64,000 bases of DNA, from NCBI RefSeq assembly GCF_009730915.1, contig NC_052481.1:496001-560000 (forward strand). Reading direction: 5' to 3'. Shown piece after piece: positions 46,801-55,111 of the stretch. Below the pieces are notes generated by a model that was given only the letters and a program-made list of their open reading frames with translations, was not told the DNA's origin and made no database searches. This DNA comes from Dioscorea cayenensis subsp. rotundata. Taxonomy: Eukaryota > Streptophyta > Magnoliopsida > Dioscoreales > Dioscoreaceae. Every line of letters starts with the position of its first letter. Position 1 is the stretch's first letter. A program made the position numbers and the translations under genes.

Positions 46801-48163
46801 TTTGAACCTATAATGGACAAAGAAACAAGGGCTCGTTAGAGAGAACCCTCCGATCTCAAGATGTTTTTTTTTATGGAAAAACTTCCTTTACCTTTTCCTT
46901 CATTAAATAGATAACATATCACTAGATAACTGCCTCTAGATTATCTCATCTAGATAGGCTTCATAGCTGACAGCTGAACAATATAACTGCCTGCATACTT
47001 ATAACACACATGTTAGGCTATAATTAAAATAAAACAAACATAAACCTATTACATAATAATAACTAAGTCAAACCACTTCTTGATGGACTCCTTGTTGTTT
47101 GTTGTTTCCTGTTTCTTGCGCCCATGAGTATAACATTTATACACTTGAGCTTGTTGCTAGCGCATAACAGTCTTGCACCCTTTTTTTTCCCCAGAATTTC
47201 CTAGCATTATGTGCTAGTGGTTACTATGATGGAACCATTTTTCATCGGAACATCAAAGGGTTCATGATCCAGGGAGGAGATCCTACAGGCACGGGCAAAG
47301 GAGGGACCAGCATATGGGGCAAGAAGTTCAATGATGAAATTCGAGAATCTCTTAAGGTGTTACATTCTCAGCCTCTTTATCTTGTATCCAAATGCCAAGG
47401 CTGTTTTCTAGTTGATTATCATGCGCAAGTTACTGAGTAAATTTCAATTCTTATGTAGAAATGGATTTTTCAAGTGATGATGTTTGAATAAGAGCATTTT
47501 GAGTCTGTGTGCGTGTGTGTCTGTATATGTATATATTTTAAATAGCTTGCTTTGTAGCCTTTAGACAGATTAAAGCATTGAGTTGATCTGAAAACTGTTG
47601 ATGTCTTTTAGTAAACATAAATGTTATGATGAGTTGGTCTGACTAACTTTTTGTTCGTCTCGCCAACCAAATGTTTATAATGAATTATATTTTAAGTATT
47701 GTAAATGGCATTCTCTCACCTTGCTATGATATTCTTCTTGTTCTGATTTAGATTAATGCTAATGAAGTATATTCTTGTGAATAAAACAGCACAATGCAAG
47801 GGGAATCCTTTCAATGGCAAATAGTGGACCAAACACAAATGGAAGCCAGTTCTTCATCACTTACGCAAAACAACCTCACCTTAATGGACTGTACACAGTC
47901 TTTGGACGCGTAATCCATGGATTTGAAGTTCTTGACCTAATGGAGAAAGTACATAATTTTCAACCCTTCATTATCCGTCAATTTCAGTTAAAATCATGTT
48001 GTCTCTGTTACAAATTTAGTGAGAATAATTTCTTTTTTAACACAGCAGACACTAATTTAAACTTGGTTGCATAACATAGACGCAGGCAGGGCCAGGGGAT
48101 CGACCTCTTGCTGAGATCAGGCTGAATCGTGTAACAATACATGCAAATCCTCTTGCTGGGTAG
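37824..48163 (+). CDS. Cyclophilin, PPIL3/CYP18-type peptidyl-prolyl isomerase, 160 residues, five exons
   Basis: Exons: 37824-37826 (ATG alone), 37940-38014, 47195-47356, 47790-47948 and 48080-48163, giving 1+25+54+53+27 codons plus TAG, all GT-AG. The protein is a single cyclophilin domain: [67 protein letters not shown], ending [10 protein letters not shown]. Arg, Phe and Gln of the FHR...FMIQ catalytic face and the FF of QFFIT are present. The cyclophilin A Trp121 position is His, as in PPIL3 proteins. Human PPIL3 and its plant relatives are spliceosome-associated prolyl isomerases with no targeting peptide, so a nuclear/cytosolic role is likely. Intron 2 is 9.2 kb and holds a Gypsy element. 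Length equals what I recall of the Arabidopsis relative. Confidence 0.92.
37829..37868 (+). repeat. (CT)n microsatellite at the start of cyclophilin intron 1
   Basis: A near-pure CT run begins three bases after the initiator ATG, inside the first intron. CT/GA runs near plant transcription starts are common and sometimes bound by GAGA-binding (BPC) proteins. Confidence 0.85.
38015..39217. other. Original part of cyclophilin intron 2
   Basis: Intron sequence between exon 2 and the Gypsy insertion. It contains only AT-rich sequence with (TG)n at about 38232-38255 and (TA)n at 38740-38760. No gene is seen. Confidence 0.6.
39218..39668 (-). repeat. 3' LTR of the Gypsy element
   Basis: 451 bp, TG...CA, paired with 46704-47169. 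It is preceded, in element orientation, by the polypurine tract. Confidence 0.88.
39690..42147 (-). pseudogene. Gypsy pol: chromodomain, integrase, RNase H and part of RT, broken
   Basis: Reading the reverse strand upward from 42147: [29 protein letters not shown] and GAQFFTDLH (RT motif A, normally LD); [33 protein letters not shown]; the RNase H segment [28 protein letters not shown]; the zinc-binding [10 protein letters not shown] (about 40800); a shortened integrase core with [23 protein letters not shown]; and the chromodomain VLVHWEG, then [19 protein letters not shown] near 39720-39790. The integrase core has lost a large part. Frame changes and stops occur throughout, so the element is dead. 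The chromodomain places it among chromoviruses. Confidence 0.82.
42148..43519. mobile_element. Non-autonomous hAT-like element nested in Gypsy RT
   Basis: The ends carry ttataaaaag...aagcgctcacctaggcgc and ...gacgcctagcgcttttaatt, a degenerate inverted repeat built on the 'gcgcctaggcgc' phrase. Flanks ttgactag (42140-42147) and ttggccag (43520-43527) give an 8-bp direct repeat with two mismatches. It splits the Gypsy RT frame exactly between the ITGQEE and LVKKAD blocks. It contains the MITE at 42877-43260. Confidence 0.62.
42877..43260. mobile_element. Mutator-like MITE, second copy of the 12543 family
   Basis: The left end gggtaaattttttggtaggg matches the inverted right end (ttataaaaaaatttacctg). 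Subterminal sequence (accaaactataat...tcattttg; caaaatgaaaaa...ccatagttt) is shared with the 12543-13037 element. Flanks agtttgcac (42868-42876) and actttgcac (43261-43269) form a 9-bp direct repeat with one mismatch, fitting Mutator-type insertion. Confidence 0.78.
43520..43709 (-). pseudogene. Gypsy pol: N-terminal RT segment
   Basis: Reverse-strand translation [22 protein letters not shown]...[12 protein letters not shown] matches the region just before Gypsy RT (PPxRxxDHxIxL...PYRYPHxQKxEIE). It was separated from the rest of RT by the insertion at 42148-43519. Confidence 0.75.
43710..44491. mobile_element. Non-autonomous hAT element nested in Gypsy
   Basis: Ends taggggtgagcaaaa and ttttgctcacccctca are inverted copies; the subterminal region is rich in 'ggatcgggtacccg' phrases repeated in both orientations. 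Flanks ttggtaag (43702-43709) and gtggtaag (44492-44499) are an 8-bp direct repeat with one mismatch. Confidence 0.78.
44500..46650 (-). pseudogene. Gypsy gag and protease remnants
   Basis: The reverse strand from 46650 has a gag tail with the zinc-knuckle-like LCYNCDD...SPGHRCKH (around 45840-45890) preceded by [10 protein letters not shown]. Protease traces follow: LIDSEST (usually DSGST) near 45700, then [15 protein letters not shown] and GCVLL in 44640-44800. Stops and the Gly-to-Glu change at the protease active site mark it as dead. The element at 44849-45643 sits inside the protease. Confidence 0.65.
44849..45643. mobile_element. Non-autonomous DNA element nested in Gypsy, with perfect 9-bp flanking repeat
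   Basis: The direct repeat ggattttat occurs at 44840-44848 and 45644-45652. The body has many copies of 'gaatcg/cgattc' phrases near both ends in inverted arrangement (gaatcgtacggttctcg; gattcacgattcgaatctcg). An 8-bp (hAT) or 9-bp (Mutator) duplication both fit. Non-coding. Confidence 0.7.
46704..47169 (-). repeat. 5' LTR of the Gypsy element, 25 bp from a cyclophilin exon
   Basis: 466 bp, TG...CA, next to the tRNA-Met primer site. Its outer end is at 47169, and cyclophilin exon 3 begins at 47195, so only a pyrimidine-rich 3' splice site separates them. Confidence 0.88.
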
Positions 48164-51100
48164 TCTTCCATTGCAATAAGACCTGCAAGGTTAGAACCAT
48201 TTTCTAGAATCTGAAATGTATCCAAGTTTTTTTTTTTTTGTATAAGAGGGAAATATTTCCTCTCCATGAATTAACAAACCCAAATGGAGCGGTGAACCCC
48301 TTTTGAGTTCAGGATGCTGTGTTTGGATAGAATGAAACGAGAGTGTTAGTTTTCTTGTGTTTGATTGACAAGGAAATTTTCTATTCAATTCATGTTTGTT
48401 TTGGCGTTTTGTTTTCTTTTCATATCTTATATATATATATATAAATATATAGCTGTCAGCCAAACTTTTATAAACGAGCAACCGAGCTAGCTGATGTTTT
48501 TTGTATTTTCTACTTATTTATATCAAAGCAAAAACAATATTTAATAAAAGAATTAGTCTAAGTTAAAATCCGACACCATTTGTGCCAAAAATAAGTAGGC
48601 CCTTGATTAATGAGGAGATAACATATATATAATGATGCCTCAGTAATTAAGGTGGCTCGTTGCCTGGCGATAGCTTAGCCTTTTGTGTGGCTTGGACGAT
48701 AGATATGGTATGCAATCGAGGAGCTTTTTGAAGTTAAGGGGAACCCGACAAAACCTACTACGTATGCCATATTGATCACCTAATGTTCCCTATGTTCCAT
48801 TGGTATAGGCTCAACCTATATATGAACTTAAACTGACGAGATAAAACTTAAACATGTATTATATTTATAGCAATATTTGTATTATTGGATTATATGATGT
48901 GAAAAAAATAAATAAATAAATAAATAAATAATCAAATGACTCAATCGTCAATCATTTTAGTAATTTTAGTATTCAAGGTATACTAGCTGCTCATTTTGGA
49001 CTAGAAGTTCTTGCTTTGTTAGATTTCTCCTTCATGAATAGAGCTTTTCAATTTCTGCTGGTCAACCAACCCTTGAAGCATCAACACATATTGTGATATA
49101 AATGGAAATGTTAAAGCTTAATTAGTTATTAAAGTCGGCAAGAATATAAGCAAATATTATTGTTCTGCATCATAAAATATCTTGTTTAGTTATCAAGGTG
49201 GGCCAAGGATATAAGTAAATGTTTACTGTGGCATAAGATATATGGTGATGGGGATGATGATGTATGGAGTGTTTGAATCCAATGGGAATGGAGGAGGCCA
49301 CATGTCATGGAATGGAAGAGCTGGTAAAAATGGGCGGGTGAGAGGATGGTGATGAGTGGCAGAAAAGGCAGCAATCATCATGAAGATTTGGGTCTGTGGT
49401 GTGGAGAGAGCAAAATGTTGTGTTGGTTGGGGATGCAAGAGTTCCTTCTGAGTAAGGAGAAGGTGAAGTTGTGGTTTTGGCTCCTGAAGGGCTAGATTGT
49501 CAGCAGTTTGCTGGGGACAAGCAATGTGTGATAGGAGAGGAACAAGTCATAGACTTGAAATCAAACTCCACAGCAGAAGCCTAGAAGGAAGAAGCACAGA
49601 CCAAAGGTTGTTAGAGGAGGCAAGCCAGCCAGAAGAGGGAGAAAAGCGACAATGAAGCCAGTGACACTAAAGGCGACTGAAAGACCAAATGGCAAAAGGA
49701 AATATGTGCTAGAAACTCCATCGGAGGCTCTGGGTGAATGTGTTTGAGTCCGAGAATGCAAAGGGGTTGAAATCATCCCGGCAGAGTTTGAATTTCGTTT
49801 CAGAATTGAGATGTGACAGAAGAAGGATGCACCGCATCAGCTTCCATGTCAGTACCAAATTACCAATGTCCTTTGGAATTTCAAGAGAGGAGTGTAAGTG
49901 GAGTACTCAACTTATCTAGTTTAAATGGAGGGGGATCGCCAAGCAATGCATGCCGGAATGTGCTCGCAAACAAGAATGCCACTTGATTTTGGTCAATCAA
50001 CAAGCCAGAATCCAAAATGGTTTGAGAATCCCCAAAAGTCAACCTTGATTCCTCAATTCCTTGGAAGAGAATTAACAACCATAAATCATGTTCCAGGGAA
50101 GTTTAGGGGGTGTTCAGTTCAAAGGAAAGTAGGGGGAAGTGGTCTGATTTCTCGTATTTTCACTTCCAACTAAAGTGGATTTTGAATTAAATCCACTTCA
50201 GTAATTTTTTTACCGAAGTAAGGGGAGGGAAGTAATTCAATATATAAAAGCACACTTCTCTTTACTTCCAAAGTCATTTTTTAACTGATAGAATTTCAGT
50301 CAACATCTAAATTCTTCCAGTTCTTTTCTCATTTTTTGACAAATGAACAATGGAAGTATGGAAATGATATCACTTCCCTCACTTCCTTCTGGAAAATCAA
50401 AACCACTATGCTAGTGGATATGGATAGCTTGATTGTTAATGTGAATTATTTTTAAAAAATGATAAAACAGCATGTTAATAGCCTAAACCACTTGTCCCTA
50501 ATTGAGGGTGCGCGGATTGAACGATTACTACGTGCACATGTTTTGATATATATAACACTATAAGTAAACCAAAACAAAAAAATCCAACCAACGGTTTCTT
50601 GCCCAAAAATTTAACATTGTTGCCTAATTGCAGCCGAATTCTCCAAGAATATATATATATATATATATATATATTTGCACGGATTGAAAGAAAGCTTGGC
50701 GGTCTAACCACTAATCGTATATGAATATCTGTATAATTATAAACTACATATGAATTAGAGTTTGTATATATACACTCTAAATCCTAGAATAACGTAGTCA
50801 TGTGTTTTAGATTTAATAAACTTTCGTATTTTTCCCTGAGTTGCTAATTTTTAATTTTTATATTTGTATCGTCCTATTTTTTAAAATATAAATTTATTGT
50901 ATGAAAGTTTAAAAATTAAAGATGCAAAAGAATGTAGAAAATAAAGTATATTTTCAATATTTAGAAACTTATATAGGAAGGATATAAAAATGCAATAGGT
51001 TCTCTTGTTTTTTTTTAATATAATAATATGATAATTCATAGTTAATTATATTCAAAATTGTATACATAAAACCTCATTTTGTCTAAGATATGTGAAAATG

Positions 51101-51388
51101 ATAAATTATGAGGGTACAATTATAATTTCATATTAAGAAATAACTAGCAAGTTTGAAAGATTAATTCCATCCCACACTATTGGTTTTGGTTTGTGGTTTA
51201 TTTACCTTTATTACAATGTTATAATTTCATTAATTAAAATATTTTATTTGTATCTTAAATTAGATTTTTATATCCAATATTCCCTTACAGTCATTAATTA
51301 TAAAAAAAAACCCAACATGAAATAGGAGAATTTTCCTCCTATCAAAGTTAAGTCATTGCTTACACCAAGCACAACGTGTGAGACTAAG
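48164..51388. other. Gene-poor intergenic region
   Basis: After the cyclophilin stop I see AT-rich sequence, (TA)n tracts near 48430 and 50650-50672, and an (AAAT)n run at about 48908-48930. 50103-50430 starts ggggtgttcagttcaaagg and may be a Tourist-like remnant. Reverse-strand frames at 49180-49780 contain a hydrophobic stretch (VTGFIVAFLPLLAG) but match no family I know. Confidence 0.4.
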
Positions 51389-51656
51389 GTTTTTAAAACC
51401 AGACCGGACTGAGTTGGTAAAACCGAGAACTGGTCTGCAGTCCAGTCCGGTTTTATAACAATTGTTGACCAATAACTGAACCTATCAAACCCACCAAAGA
51501 ACCGATGGATCACCGATTTGACGAAACCATGCAAAACCCGGGTTTTAAAACCTTTGAGCTTTTGTGTCTTTTATTGAAATGGGTCATCCGGTCCAACTGA
51601 CTGACCCGTGACCCAAGTATGACACCGGTTCAATTCCCCTGTCCAGTTTTAAAAAC
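51389..51656. mobile_element. Small MITE with gtttttaaaac ends
   Basis: Left gtttttaaaaccagaccgg and right gtccagttttaaaaac are imperfect inverted copies; the interior repeats 'aaccggtc'-type phrases. No target duplication was identified. A related unit lies at 54331-54701. Confidence 0.6.
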
Positions 51657-52115
51657 ATATTTTCAAAGGCTCAGATAATTTTCCCTTCCTGCTCCCTCCT
51701 GCTATTATGAGATGTAACCTATTAGAGCCTCGCTTGTTCTCCTTAGTCTCCCGCTGACCCGGTGATTATGGCAAGAAATATGAAGATGTTTGGATCTCAA
51801 ATGACCTCTACCATGAAAGAGTTGCTTTGCCCTAATATGGAAGAGCTTTTCAAGGAAAAGCAGCAGGTTCTCTTGATCCCCGGCCACCACCGAAAAGTCC
51901 CTGTCAGTCGATAGGTCTTTATTGTCTCTCGCCGGCTAGGCGAGGAGCATCTCCTGCCAATCTTTATCAAGTGAATCACATTGTTAGGGATTAGAGGGAA
52001 GTCAGTTGTTGTTATTATGTTTATGTTGAGACAGAAAAGTTCAAATAACACTATTGTTCATGTATGTTATTAGACGTCATCTAGTCTGACTGACTTACCC
52101 ATTTGTCTGATATGT

Positions 52116-52455
52116 AGCTATGAGAAGGACAGTCTCGAGGTGCAAGACTGAGGTGAAATAGTGAAAGGACAAAGTTGGTTTTTCTTTTCTTTTATTGTGC
52201 ATTTTCCTATTGAGTGGTATCGGTTTTAGTAGCTTTGAGAATGGCAGTCTCGAGGTGCAAGACTAAGGTGAAATAGTGAAAGGACAAGTTGGTTTTTTTT
52301 TTTTTTTATTGTGCATTTTCCTTTTAAATGGTATCGGTTTTAGTAGCTTTGAGAAAGACAGTCTCGAGATGCAAGACTGAGGTGAAATAGTGAAAGGATA
52401 AGTTGGTTTTTCTTTTTCTTTTATTGTGCATTTTCCTTTTGAATAGTATCGGTTT
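52116..52455 (+). repeat. Three tandem copies of a 113-base unit
   Basis: Units start near 52116, 52229 and 52342, each reading tagct(a/t)tgagaa...cagtctcgag...gcaagact, then a T-rich run and 'tgtgcattttcc' before 'tatcggtttt'. Copies differ by a few bases and by the length of the T run. Fragments of the same unit recur at about 53340 and 54225-54325. Confidence 0.85.
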
Positions 52456-52463
52456 TACTTTAA

Positions 52464-52488
52464 TTTCATCGTAATTAATACTAATGCA

Positions 52489-52537
<49 letters not shown>

Positions 52538-52960
52538 TAACTGATTGTGGACCGTATTTTGCACATCTTCAAAGATTTTGGGAAAAAGTACAATATATAT
52601 AAATATATGTGTGTGTGATTTTGGAGTTTTATAAAATAAGGATTGAGAATCGAAATTGGGGATCGAGGGGAAAGAGACTTCAATTATATGTACTCCATGT
52701 ATATATATGTATTGAAGTATGGCCAAATATTTATTTTGTGTATTTAATATATTAATTATTTTAATATTCAATTGAGAAGCCAACAAAAATATCATGGCGA
52801 CTATATCTATTCACTTCATAATTTAGACTAAAAATAAATGTTACTATATAATCAAAAATAAAAATAAAATAATACTTTTCCATGTTTAAAAAACAAAAAT
52901 TAACATTTTTTATATCAGTCTACATTTATATCAACCTAGGACCAATACAACAAATGGATT
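52464..52960 (+). repeat. Upstream-duplication copy A of PPR gene 5' region
   Basis: Contains, in the order seen before the PPR gene: taattaatactaatgcac, an (ATT)n run (52490-52538), atttaactgattgtgg, ttttgcacatcttcaaagat and aataatacttttccatg. It is interrupted or diverged in the middle (52620-52840) and ends before the start-codon region. Confidence 0.7.
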
Positions 52961-53566
52961 TTTGAAAAAGTAGATAAACCACTAATGCGAAATAAAAGGC
53001 AACAAACAACAAAAGAAAATAAAAGAAAAGACAGAATGAGACAAATCACTAGAATTGAGGTATTTTCAGTTAAACTCAAATAAAACAAAAACGCCTAGGA
53101 AGAGGTCGGCTACCACCAACGGTGGAGAGAATCAGAAATCAGAGTGCAATCAAGAATTGAGGCCCACAAAGACCATGCTTGATTGTGCAAAGTATCCTCC
53201 AATTGTGGTCTTGTTTGATCAGTGGCTACAAAAATCCAAACTATGAGCAAATAATCAATTTTATTGATAACAGAGAAAACATCTACCGAGGCTTACACAT
53301 CATGCTCAATAAATTATCTTGATATCAAGATGGGGTTGGTTGAGGTGCAAGAGATGCAAATGACACTTGGTTTTCCTTTTTTTGTGCATTTTAATTTCTG
53401 AATGGTATATGTTTTTGGATGTTTTTTGGCATTTTAATTCTGAATGGTATATGTGGTTTTTCTTTTTTTCTTTTTTGTGCATTTTAATTCATAGTATCTG
53501 TGGTTTTTTTTCTTTTTTCTTTTTTTCTGTGCATTTTAATTCTGAATGGTATCTGTTTTACTTTAA

Positions 53567-53609
53567 TTTTCATCCTAATTAATACTAATGCACATCATAC
53601 TTTCTTTTC

Positions 53610-53649
<40 letters not shown>

Positions 53650-53919
53650 TAACTGATTGTGGTATTTTGCACATTTTCAAAAAAATTTAGGAAAAAGTAA
53701 AAAAAAATGTGATTTTGGAGTTTTGTAAAGTAAGCATTGAGTTTTGTAAAATATGTAATTAAAAATAAAAGCAAAATAATACTTTTCCATGTTAAAAAAA
53801 CAAAAATTAACATTTATACCAGTTTGGGACCAATAAAACAAAGAGAAAAACTTATATATTAAGCTCAATAAATTATTTCCCTCAAAAAAATTCAAAAGCA
53901 AAACTATGCTGGCGTAGGA
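53567..53919 (+). repeat. Upstream-duplication copy B, includes the PPR start codon
   Basis: Closely matches 54762-55118: the same taattaatactaatgcacatc, (ATT)n (53609-53649), ttttgtaaaatatgtaatt, accagtttgggac and aagctcaataaatt blocks, then aaaactATGctggcg. The copy then diverges at 53919/53920 into tagg, giving only three codons before a stop. Confidence 0.8.
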
Positions 53920-54043
53920 TGATGCTTCTCCTTCACCGGCAATATTCGGAGCATCTCCTGCCAGTCTTTATCGTGAGGATTTTGAATCATAAATACTTGA
54001 AAGTTATGAAAAATCAAGGGTCACTTGGGGCTTATGGACTGCG

Positions 54044-54147
54044 AGCTATTTCTAGGAAAAAGCAAAATGAAAAAACAGTGACCTAGGAGAAGGTGAGCTA
54101 TTTCTAGGAAAAAGCAAAATGAAAAAACAGTGACCTAGGAGAAGGTG
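54044..54147 (+). repeat. Exact 52-base tandem duplication
   Basis: 54044-54095 (gagctatttctagga...ggagaaggt) is repeated without a mismatch at 54096-54147, so it arose recently or is an assembly artefact. Confidence 0.9.
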
Positions 54148-54330
54148 TACATCAACCGCTGGCGACAAGAAATCTTTCCTTCAGTTGGATAAAGCCACAG
54201 CGAGCAATATCAGGATGGGGTTGGTTGAGGTGTTTGAGCTACAAAACTAAAGTGAAATCGTGAAAGGACGATAGGGGTTGGTTGAGGTGCAAGAGCTGCA
54301 AGACTAAGGTGAAATCTTGAAAGGACCAAT

Positions 54331-54701
54331 ATTTTTAAAAACTGGACCAGATAACGAATTTGTCTCATATTTAGGTCACAGGGTTAGTCAGTCTGACCGG
54401 ATGACTAATTCGGTCGGACAAGATGATGCTTCTCCTTCACCTGCAACATTCTCTATGACAAGCTGATCACCATCTACCGTAGCAATGATTGAGTGGATCT
54501 CGCTTGCGATTTCACCTTCATCGATGACATCTATAAGTGTTGTATTGCATCCCTCGACACCACCAAGAAGAGCCGAGAAGAGCACAGGTAACTGCAGTAA
54601 GAAGTGTGGCTCGACTCTGACCAGTTCATGTCTTGGTCAACAAATCGATTAAAACCAGATCTGCCAGTCAGTTCCCGATCTAGCAGTCCGGTTTTAAAAA
54701 C
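54331..54701. mobile_element. MITE-like unit carrying a gene-like fragment
   Basis: Ends tttttaaaaactggaccag and ctagcagtccggttttaaaaa resemble those of 51389-51656. The middle (about 54419-54600) is not AT-rich and contains a 66-codon reverse-strand frame (54585-54388) with acidic composition (LIDVIDEGEIASEI). Part of it, gatgatgcttctccttcacc, recurs at 53922. The source gene is not recognised. Confidence 0.45.
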
Positions 54702-54761
54702 ATTGAAAAGATTTCTTTTTTTTTTTGTGCATTTTAATTCTAAATGGTACCAATATATTTT

Positions 54762-54806
54762 AATTTTCATGATAATTAATACTAATGCACATCATGCTTT
54801 CTTTTC

Positions 54807-54843
<37 letters not shown>

Positions 54844-55111
54844 TAACTGATTGTGGTATTTTGCACATCTTCAAAGATTTTTAGGAAAAAAAGTTAAAAA
54901 AAAAAAAAAGTAATTTTTGAGTTTTGTAAAGTAAGGATTAAGTTTTGTAAAATATGTAATTAAAAATAAAAGCAAAATAATACTTTTCCATGTTAAAAAA
55001 CAAAAATTAACATTTATACCAGTTTGGGACTAATAAAACAAAGGGATAAAAGTATACATCAAGCTCAATAAATTATTTACAGGTCCATAAAAAAATTATC
55101 GAAGCAAAACA
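54762..55111 (+). promoter_or_regulatory. Upstream region of PPR gene 2 (duplication copy C)
   Basis: Immediately upstream of the PPR ATG. It has taattaatactaatgcac, (ATT)n at 54807-54843, then AT-rich sequence and tcaataaattatttac. The promoter role is inferred from position only. It is the best-preserved match to copy B. Confidence 0.5.

Larger units (their letters stand above)
39218..47169 (-). mobile_element. Gypsy chromovirus, two LTRs, inserted antisense in cyclophilin intron 2
   Basis: LTRs at 39218-39668 and 46704-47169 share TGTTATG starts and GCGCATAACA ends and are clearly homologous with scattered differences. Next to the right LTR lies TGGTATCAGA (reverse strand, 46700-46691), the usual primer site for initiator tRNA-Met. 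Next to the left LTR is the polypurine tract (39669-39685 on the complement). Coding traces in order on the reverse strand are gag, protease, RT, RNase H, integrase and a chromodomain, all broken. Flanking 5-mers gattt and gtctt do not match well. Four other elements are nested inside. Confidence 0.9.

Noticed and set aside
49180-50090. Several reverse-strand frames with a hydrophobic segment
   Set aside because: No known family, no clear splice structure and no start context; kept only as a comment on the intergenic region.
52116-52455. Regularly spaced repeats that could suggest a CRISPR-like array
   Set aside because: Whole units are repeated with no unique spacers, and the genome is a plant's.
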